From Streptomyces violaceoruber (GTDB lineage: Bacteria; Actinomycetota; Actinomycetes; Streptomycetales; Streptomycetaceae): a DNA stretch of 11,628 nucleotides. Positions 6,093 to 11,628 of this stretch are shown here, in pieces. A program made the position numbers and the translations under genes. The notes under the pieces are model-generated. The model was given only the letters and a program-made list of their open reading frames with translations, had not been told where the DNA came from and searched no databases. Positions within the stretch are counted from its first letter, which is position 1. The number at the start of each line of letters is the position of its first letter. The DNA is taken from positions 1 through 11,628 of the forward strand of contig JODI01000151.1 of the NCBI GenBank assembly GCA_000720805.1, in the 5' to 3' direction.

Positions 6093-7162
6093 ACGCCAGC
6101 CCCTCCCAGCCACGCCCGGCTGAGTGGACGGAGACGCAGGGACTCCTGCCCTCCGTCGAGCTGGATCTGCCGACGGGCCGCCACCAGTTCCACAAGGAGC
6201 AGATGATGGCCCAGATCCACGAAGACCTCCGCACCGACCGCACCCCCACCCGCCCGGCCCTCGCCCCGCGGCGCCGCAACCCGTTCCTGCGCCGTGCGAT
6301 CGTGCTGCCCGCCGCGGCCTTCGCCCTGGCCGGCGCGGTCGTGGCCGGCGTCGCCCTGTCCGGCGGCAACGGCGGCGGCAAGGCCGCTGTGGCCACCGGC
6401 CCCGCGCTGACCACCCAGATCGGCGCCGCCGACGCCAAGGGCGCCCCCCAGCTGCTCGACCGCATCTCCCTGGCCGCCGCCGAGGTCTCCGGACCCACCC
6501 CGCACGCCGGCCAGTTCGTCTACATCGCCTCCAAGGTGGCCAGCACCTACCCCCGGACCATCGACGACAAGACCACGGTGGTCAGCCAGAAGCTGCACTC
6601 CCGTCAGGTCTGGAACTCCCTCGACGGCAAGAACGGCTGGCTGATCGAAGCGGGCGAGACGAGCGACAAGGGCATCACCCTGTCCAGCGACATCCCGCTC
6701 GACTCGGCCTACGACGCCTTGGTAAAGCTGCCCACCGACCCTGACCAGCTGTTGCAGCGGATCTACCGGGACTCGGACGCCGTCCGGGACCACGAAGTGC
6801 CCCGCGACCAGGCGGCCTTCGTCGCCATCGGTGATCTGCTGACCGAGAGCTACCCGCCGGCCGACCTCACCGCCGCCCTCTACAAGGCCGCGGCCAAGAT
6901 CCCCGGGGTCGTGGCGGTGGACGACGCGGTCGACGCCGTGGGCCGTCACGGGGTGGCGATCGCCCGGCAGAACGACGCCGCCGGCGAGCGCACCGAGTGG
7001 ATCTTCGACAAGAAGACCCTGCAGTTCCTCGGCGAGCGCAACGTCGTGGTCAAGAAGGTGGCGGACAGCCCGTTCAAGGTCGGCACCGTCACGTTCACCA
7101 GCGCGATCACACAGCGCGCCATCGTCGACGCCAGCAAGCAGGTCCCCGGGCAGGTTGGCTGA
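6089..7162 (+). CDS. CU044_5270-type single-pass membrane protein, sigma-factor partner
   Basis: This 357-aa protein is coupled to the sigma gene by a 4-base ATGA overlap, with AGGAAGG close upstream. Residues 1-66 are polar and end in RRRNPFLRR, about 70-91 form one transmembrane helix, and the remaining 265 residues face outside, following the positive-inside rule. The outer part contains HAGQFVYIASK and the QVWNSLDGKNGWLIEAG segment, which I recognise from the CU044_5270 family, often encoded beside actinomycete ECF-type sigma factors. The topology fits a membrane-bound regulator, but the N-terminal part lacks the HxxxCxxC zinc motif of classical ZAS anti-sigma factors and I see no cysteine in the protein. 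Anti-sigma activity is therefore inference; an extracytoplasmic sensor or lipoprotein-like role is also possible. Its stop shares one base with the protease start. Confidence 0.75.
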   Translation: MNASPSQPRPAEWTETQGLLPSVELDLPTGRHQFHKEQMMAQIHEDLRTDRTPTRPALAPRRRNPFLRRAIVLPAAAFALAGAVVAGVALSGGNGGGKAAVATGPALTTQIGAADAKGAPQLLDRISLAAAEVSGPTPHAGQFVYIASKVASTYPRTIDDKTTVVSQKLHSRQVWNSLDGKNGWLIEAGETSDKGITLSSDIPLDSAYDALVKLPTDPDQLLQRIYRDSDAVRDHEVPRDQAAFVAIGDLLTESYPPADLTAALYKAAAKIPGVVAVDDAVDAVGRHGVAIARQNDAAGERTEWIFDKKTLQFLGERNVVVKKVADSPFKVGTVTFTSAITQRAIVDASKQVPGQVG

Positions 7163-10100
7163 TGCGTATCGGATACTCATCGGCGGCGCTGGCCGCCTTG
7201 CTGGTCGCGGGAGTGATGACGGGCGTCTCGGTGACGGACACCGGCACCGGGCTCGGGTTGCGCACCGCGGACACCGACACCGCCTCCGAGTTCGGCGCGC
7301 GGACCGCGGGGGCGTCCACCGCCGCAGGGGCGGGTGCCGGATCACCGGCCCGGTTCGTCACCCTGGTCACCGGGGACCGGGTCCGACTGGACGCCCGGGG
7401 CCGGGTGACCGGCGTGCAGCAGGCGCCGGGACGCGAGGACGTCCCGGTGTCCGTCCGGCGCCTCGGCGGCGAGCAGTACGTCGTACCGGCCGACGCCGCC
7501 GCCCGCATCGGCCAAGGCACCCTGGACAAGCGGCTGTTCGACGTCAGCGCCCTGATACGCGCCGGATACGACGACGCCCGGCGCGGCACGCTCCCGCTGA
7601 TCGTGTCGTACGACGGGACGGGCGCCCGGCGCAGAGACACGCAGAAGTCGCTGGTGGCGGACGCGGACGTCACCGTGCGCCGGAACCTGCCAAGTGTGGA
7701 CGGCGCCGCGCTCACCGTGCCCAAGTCCGAGGCCGACGACGCCTGGAAGACCCTTGCCGCCGCCTCGGGAGTCGTCCGGGTCTGGCTGGACGGCCGGTTC
7801 ACGGCACGGGCGGTGCAGGGGGAGGTCAGCGGCAACGTCACACAGATCGGCGCGCCCGGCGCCTGGGCCGCCGGGTACGACGGCAAGGGCGTCAAGGTCG
7901 CCGTCCTGGACACAGGCATCGACACCACACACCCGGACCTCGCCTCGCTGGTCACGGAGTCGAAGGACTTCAGCGGCACCGGCAGCACGGACGACCGCAG
8001 CGGCCACGGCACGCATGTCGCGGCGACCGTGGCCGGTTCGGGGGCCAGATCCGGCGGTCTGTACAGGGGCGTCGCGCCCGGCGCGGAGATCCTCAACGCC
8101 AAGGTGCTCGACGACAGCGGCGAGGGCAGCGCTTCCAGCGTCATCGTCGGCCTGGAGTGGGCCGCCGCGCAGGGCGCGAAGGTCGCCAACCTCAGCCTCG
8201 GCCAGACCGACACCCCGGGCGACGACCCGGTCGAGACGGCTGTGAACGCCCTCTCCAGGAGCACCGGCATGCTCACCGTCGCCGCGGCGGGCAACGACGG
8301 TCCCGGGCCCGGGACTCTCAGCTCCCCGGGCACGGCCAAGTCGGCGCTCGCGGTGGGCGCGGTCGACGGCAAGGACCGTATCGCCGGCTTCTCCAGCACC
8401 GGCCCGACCGCCGACAGCGCGCTGAAGCCTGACCTCACCGCGCCGGGCGTGGACATTGTCTCGGCGAAGGCGGCACACGGCGAACTGGGCGCCCCGGCGG
8501 CTGACGGCTACGTCTCCATGTCGGGTACGTCGATGGCGACGCCGCATGTCGCGGGGGCCGCCGCGATCCTGGCACAGCGGCACCCCGACTGGACGGGAGA
8601 ACGGATCAAGCAGGCACTGACCGCCTCCGCGGTCCCGACGGCCGGCCTGACCGGCTACCAGCAGGGAACCGGGCGGATCTCCGTGGCGCGGGCACTCAGC
8701 CAGACCGTGGCGAGCGAGCAGACCTCGGTGTCCTTCGGCGAGCAGCGGTGGCCCCACTTTGACGACCAGCCGCTCACCCGGCGCATCGCCTACCGCAACG
8801 ACGGCGACGGTCCGGTCACCCTGGACCTCGCCGCCACAGCGACCGGCCCGTCCGGACAGACCGCGCCCGAGGGCATGTTCAGGCTCAGCGCCCCGCGACT
8901 CACCGTCCCCGCGGGCGGCACCACGAGCGTCGACCTCACCGCGGACACCCGCACCGACGCGGCGGACGGCGCGTACGCGGGCGCGGTCATCGCCACCGAG
9001 CCGGGCACCGAAACAGTCGTACGGACGGCTTTCGGCGTCGTACGCGAGGCCGAGGCACACGATCTGACCCTGAAGTTCCTGGACCGCGGCGGAAAACCCG
9101 TCAGCTCGCCGCTGACCGAGATCTTCGGCCACTCGGGCGACTACTGGACCACGGAACTGAACGACTCGCAGCAGATCGCCAAAGGCGTCTACAAGGTGCG
9201 CGTCCCACGTGGTGACTATGTCGTCGACACGGTGATGTCCGCAGCCGAAGGCGGAACCGGAGCCGAGGGCACCACGGCCCTCGTCCGGCCGAAGCTCTCG
9301 ATCACCAGGAACACGACGGTCACCTTCGACGCCCGCAAGGCCAGACCGGTCGACATCAATCCGCCGAGGGGTGGCGGGAAGATGCTGGACGGCTGGCTCA
9401 ACTTCGGCGTGGGCGCCGGAAACGAGGCGCACAACACGACTCTGTTCTGGGGCGCGTTCACGAATCTGCGCACCGCGACGCTGGGGCCGGCCGCCGCGCC
9501 CGGGAAGCTCAGCACGCAGCTCGGCGGCCTGTGGCAGAAGGACAGCACCACCTACAATCTCCTCTACAACCTGCCCGACCGCTTCCCCACCGGCTATCGG
9601 CACACCGCGCGGATGAGCGAACTCGCCCTGCTGAAGCGGCACTTCGGCTCCTCCGTCGCCCACCGCAAGGGCATCGTCAACGCCATGTGGCACGGACCCT
9701 CCCTGTCGCTGGGCACGGTGAGCGCCCCGTTCCCGCTTCCGGCGACGGCGAAGACCTACGTCACCACGCCCAAGGGATTCGGCTGGATGCTCGGCCTCGG
9801 CCAGCAGAACGCCTCCGAGGACGACACCGACGTGTTCTACGGCGAGGAGAGCCCGGTGTCCTACCGGGCGGGACGGACGTACGAGTCGACGTACAACGTG
9901 GGCGTCTTCAGCCCGCTCGTCGGCGGCGCGTACGGCGCGTGGCGCAGCGGTGACACGCTCGTCCTGTGCGTCCCCGACCTTGCCGACGGCGCCGGCCACC
10001 CGGTGTCCTCCGTGGGCGCACGGCACACGACGGTCACGGCGGGCGGCAGCACCCTCCTCGACAACGACGGCGACCTCTGCCAGACGGTCGACGACCTTCC

Positions 10101-10548
10101 GGCCGGCTCGACCCGGTACACGATCCGCACGGACCTGACCCGCCCGGCCACGGTGGCCGCAACCACCAGCCGCCTCACCGCGGCCTGGACCTTCACCTCG
10201 AAACACACGTCACAGCAGCCGGGCGCCTCCACCCCCCTCCCTCTCTCCACCGTCCGCTTCCATCCCACTCTCACCCCCACCGGCACGGCCGCCTCCGGCC
10301 GCCGCACCACGGTCCCGCTCTCCATCGAGGGCCCGGCCGCCAAGCACCTGAAGTCCCTGGTGGTGAAGGTCTCCTACGACGCCGGAGCAACCTGGTCCGC
10401 CGTCGGCGTGAGCACCGACCACGGTAAGAAGACCCTTGCCATCACCCATCCGGCCAAGGCCCGCTCCGTCTCCTTCAAGACGACCCTGACCGACACCGGG
10501 GGCAACACCTACTCGGCGACGATCCTGAGGGCGTACCTCCTCACCTGA
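7162..10548 (+). CDS. Large secreted subtilisin-like serine protease (S8 family)
   Basis: This 1128-aa protein starts at ATG 7162, sharing one base with the preceding TGA, so translation is probably coupled; the frame runs further upstream but there it lies inside the membrane-protein gene. Residues 1-25 form a signal peptide with a weakly charged start. A propeptide follows (about 62-235), with FVTLVTGDRVRLDARG at its head, common in Streptomyces subtilases. The peptidase domain (about 236-510) has the full catalytic set: Asp250 (VLDTGID), His282 (HGTHVA), oxyanion Asn378 (AAGNDG) and Ser457 (GTSMATPHVAG). The C-terminal 600 residues are probably beta-rich modules, with an Ig-like end containing SYDAGATWSAVGV. 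No sortase motif or transmembrane anchor is seen, so it should be released. Substrate is unknown; coupling to a sigma factor suggests regulated secretion or signalling. Confidence 0.92.
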   Translation: MRIGYSSAALAALLVAGVMTGVSVTDTGTGLGLRTADTDTASEFGARTAGASTAAGAGAGSPARFVTLVTGDRVRLDARGRVTGVQQAPGREDVPVSVRRLGGEQYVVPADAAARIGQGTLDKRLFDVSALIRAGYDDARRGTLPLIVSYDGTGARRRDTQKSLVADADVTVRRNLPSVDGAALTVPKSEADDAWKTLAAASGVVRVWLDGRFTARAVQGEVSGNVTQIGAPGAWAAGYDGKGVKVAVLDTGIDTTHPDLASLVTESKDFSGTGSTDDRSGHGTHVAATVAGSGARSGGLYRGVAPGAEILNAKVLDDSGEGSASSVIVGLEWAAAQGAKVANLSLGQTDTPGDDPVETAVNALSRSTGMLTVAAAGNDGPGPGTLSSPGTAKSALAVGAVDGKDRIAGFSSTGPTADSALKPDLTAPGVDIVSAKAAHGELGAPAADGYVSMSGTSMATPHVAGAAAILAQRHPDWTGERIKQALTASAVPTAGLTGYQQGTGRISVARALSQTVASEQTSVSFGEQRWPHFDDQPLTRRIAYRNDGDGPVTLDLAATATGPSGQTAPEGMFRLSAPRLTVPAGGTTSVDLTADTRTDAADGAYAGAVIATEPGTETVVRTAFGVVREAEAHDLTLKFLDRGGKPVSSPLTEIFGHSGDYWTTELNDSQQIAKGVYKVRVPRGDYVVDTVMSAAEGGTGAEGTTALVRPKLSITRNTTVTFDARKARPVDINPPRGGGKMLDGWLNFGVGAGNEAHNTTLFWGAFTNLRTATLGPAAAPGKLSTQLGGLWQKDSTTYNLLYNLPDRFPTGYRHTARMSELALLKRHFGSSVAHRKGIVNAMWHGPSLSLGTVSAPFPLPATAKTYVTTPKGFGWMLGLGQQNASEDDTDVFYGEESPVSYRAGRTYESTYNVGVFSPLVGGAYGAWRSGDTLVLCVPDLADGAGHPVSSVGARHTTVTAGGSTLLDNDGDLCQTVDDLPAGSTRYTIRTDLTRPATVAATTSRLTAAWTFTSKHTSQQPGASTPLPLSTVRFHPTLTPTGTAASGRRTTVPLSIEGPAAKHLKSLVVKVSYDAGATWSAVGVSTDHGKKTLAITHPAKARSVSFKTTLTDTGGNTYSATILRAYLLT

Positions 10549-10744
10549 CCCACCGGGTGCAACCCGCGAAAGGGTCGTCAGCTCCCTGCACCTCGCGTGC
10601 GGCGAACCGGTTCATGCCGGTCGCCTCCGTGGCCGCCGGTCCGCGGGAGCGGCCCCCGTACTGATCGTCACGTCACTGGCCGGCAGGCACCCCGTTCCCT
10701 GAACCGGCGGCTTCACGCCCGGAGAAGAACAGACCGAAGGAGAG
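10549..10744 (+). other. Intergenic region after the protease
   Basis: It holds a short hairpin CGGGT-GCA-ACCCG (10554-10566), six bases past the protease stop, which could serve as a weak terminator. A 10-bp palindrome GAACCGGTTC lies at 10604-10613. A clear promoter for the downstream genes is not visible. The protease frame stays open through this region after its stop but shows no protein-like sequence or good start. Confidence 0.35.
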
Positions 10745-10750
10745 ATGGAC

Positions 10751-10924
10751 ATGGACGAACGAGCGGAAGCTCCGGGGGAGGAGACCGAACCGCAGGAGTC
10801 GCAGGAGTCGATCAGGACCGCCCTTTGGGAGGCCTGGACGGCAGGGGGGCCGGCAGAAGGGACGGAGAGGAAGCCGGGTCCCCGTCGCGTCCTCCATGGG
10901 TCGTCGTGCAGTCTCGCCGAGTAG
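10751..10924 (+). CDS. Small acidic hypothetical protein (57 aa)
   Basis: AAGGAG (10737-10742) lies 8 bases before ATG 10751, an ideal ribosome binding site; another ATG two codons earlier (10745) is too close to it. The product begins MDERAEAPGEETEPQESQES, continues with IRTALWEAWTAGGP and ends RRVLHGSSCSLAE. The first half is strongly acidic and the second half basic with one cysteine near the end. About 77 percent of codons end in G or C, below the clear genes nearby, so coding status is moderate. An acidic leader followed by a Ser/Cys-containing tail is a layout found in some RiPP precursors, but no modification enzyme is in the window and I do not recognise the family. It ends 44 bases before the ATPase gene. 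Confidence 0.45.
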   Translation: MDERAEAPGEETEPQESQESIRTALWEAWTAGGPAEGTERKPGPRRVLHGSSCSLAE

Positions 10925-10968
10925 GGCTGGGCTCCCGGCGCCGGGGCGTGGGCCGCGAGGAGCCCGGA

Positions 10969-11628
10969 TTGGGTGCGGTGGGATTGGCGGACCGGTTGGC
11001 GGAGGCTCGGGCTGGTGCGCTGGTGCGCTGGTGCGCTGGTGTGCTGGTGGGCAGGGAGCCGGAGCGGGTGGTGCTTGACCGGATGCTGTCGGGGGCGCCG
11101 GACGCTCCGCTTGTGGCGTACCTGCACGGTCCCGGCGGCATCGGCAAGTCCTCGCTGGTGCGCTATGCCGCCCGGCAGGCGGAGCTGGCGGGGCGCCGGG
11201 TGGTGCACGTGGACGGACGGTTCCTGGACGCCGATCCGCGCCGGCTGGAGGAGGCCGCCGCCCCGGCGTGCGCCGAACCCGGGGCGGTGCTGCTCATCGA
11301 CACCTTCGAGCAGTGCCAGCCCCTGGAGACGTGGCTGCGTGAGAGCTTCCTGCTGGGGCTTGCCGACCATGCGATCGTGGTGGTGGCCGGCAGGACCGCT
11401 CCCGACGCCGAGTGGTCGCTGGATCCCGGGTGGGCGCAGCTGTTCACCGCACTGCCGATGCGGCCGCTGGATCCCGCCGAGTCCGGCGCTCTGCTCGCCG
11501 CCCGGGGGGTTCCCGCCGAGAAGCGCGGCGCCTTCGTGGCCTTTGCGGGAGGCAGCCCGCTCGCCCTGTCGCTGGCCGCCTCCGTGCCCCCGGCCGCACC
11601 GGGTGCGCCGTGGGAGCCGACCGGCGAC
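10969..11628 (+). CDS. STAND/LuxR-type regulatory ATPase, N-terminal part only
   Basis: The gene runs off the right edge after 220 codons. Residues 54-61 are a Walker A motif (GPGGIGKS). LLIDTFEQ supplies Walker B Asp111, VVVAGRT (about 137-143) resembles the sensor arginine strand, and GGSPLALSLA near the visible end is the conserved proline motif of NB-ARC/MalT-like STAND ATPases. Such proteins usually continue into helical repeats and, in Streptomyces, often a LuxR-type DNA-binding domain, which lies beyond the window. The start is uncertain: TTG 10969 has GAGGAG 6 bases upstream, and GTG 10978 three codons later is equally plausible. Neither ATG nor a stop occurs in frame nearby. A run of 8-bp repeats near codons 15-28 inserts RWCAGVLV before the GREPER motif. 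Confidence 0.75.
   Translation, partial: MGAVGLADRLAEARAGALVRWCAGVLVGREPERVVLDRMLSGAPDAPLVAYLHGPGGIGKSSLVRYAARQAELAGRRVVHVDGRFLDADPRRLEEAAAPACAEPGAVLLIDTFEQCQPLETWLRESFLLGLADHAIVVVAGRTAPDAEWSLDPGWAQLFTALPMRPLDPAESGALLAARGVPAEKRGAFVAFAGGSPLALSLAASVPPAAPGAPWEPTGD
11011..11050 (+). repeat. Five 8-bp tandem repeats inside the ATPase gene
   Basis: GCTGGTGC occurs three times in a row (11011-11034), followed by GCTGGTGT and GCTGGTGG. The unit is not a multiple of three, so gain or loss of one copy shifts the frame. Two units plus GGC would encode AGALVG, which fits the GREPE segment that follows. The three extra units add exactly 24 bases and keep the frame. Confidence 0.9.

Noticed and set aside
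5711..10206. Long minus-strand ORFs opposite the sigma, membrane-protein and protease genes (5711-7345, 7342-10206)
   Set aside because: Mirror frames of genes with clear motifs; no domain recognised and composition is that of shadow frames.
10612..11370. Minus-strand 252-codon ORF at the right end
   Set aside because: Antisense to the ATPase with Walker motifs; its HQHTSAPAHQRT stretch is only the translated 8-bp repeat.
1..11628. CRISPR arrays, tRNA or rRNA genes, and riboswitches
   Set aside because: No spaced direct repeats of CRISPR type, no tRNA-like cloverleaf with a T-loop motif, and no conserved RNA core noticed on either strand by eye.

Overview
The window is very GC-rich, uses almost only G/C-ending codons in its clear genes, and carries families typical of filamentous actinomycetes. 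A copy of a hairpin repeat common between Streptomyces genes lies near the left edge. I read it as Streptomyces or a close relative, in an accessory part of the chromosome: secreted enzymes, a protease cassette and several worn-out insertion-sequence remnants.

Layout. (1) Bases 1-340 hold what looks like the 5' end of an IS701-type transposase leaving the left edge (minus strand), then inverted repeats including the Streptomyces-type element. (2) A small membrane-anchored hypothetical protein follows on the minus strand (340-939). A short plus-strand coding remnant ends at 1212. (3) Two secreted GH43 glycosidases form a minus-strand operon (4230 down to 1229). The first gene carries a ricin-type (CBM13) domain and the second an AbfB (CBM42) domain. 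A good promoter (TTGACG, 17 bp, TATCTT) lies ahead of the first gene, with a near-palindrome on the predicted transcription start that looks like a repressor operator. (4) Bases 4350-5145 are a gene graveyard: a GAF-domain fragment with an internal stop, fused in frame to an IS256-type transposase N-terminal fragment, then the C-terminal end of another transposase. (5) A plus-strand cassette of three translationally coupled genes runs from 5403 to 10548: an ECF-type sigma factor, a single-pass membrane protein of the CU044_5270 type, and a large secreted subtilase. (6) After 10548 there is a 57-codon ORF with a strong ribosome binding site, then the start of a STAND/LuxR-type ATPase that runs off the right edge and carries an 8-bp tandem repeat near its N-terminus.

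How the genes work together. The two GH43 enzymes probably act outside the cell on arabinan or arabinoxylan side chains, with their different carbohydrate-binding domains targeting different polymers, and the operator suggests sugar-responsive repression. In the second cassette the membrane protein could link an outside signal to the sigma factor, with the secreted protease as effector or as part of the signal path. That last link is inference from gene coupling only. Left-edge IS identity, pseudogene boundaries, the small ORF and several starts are uncertain and scored accordingly.
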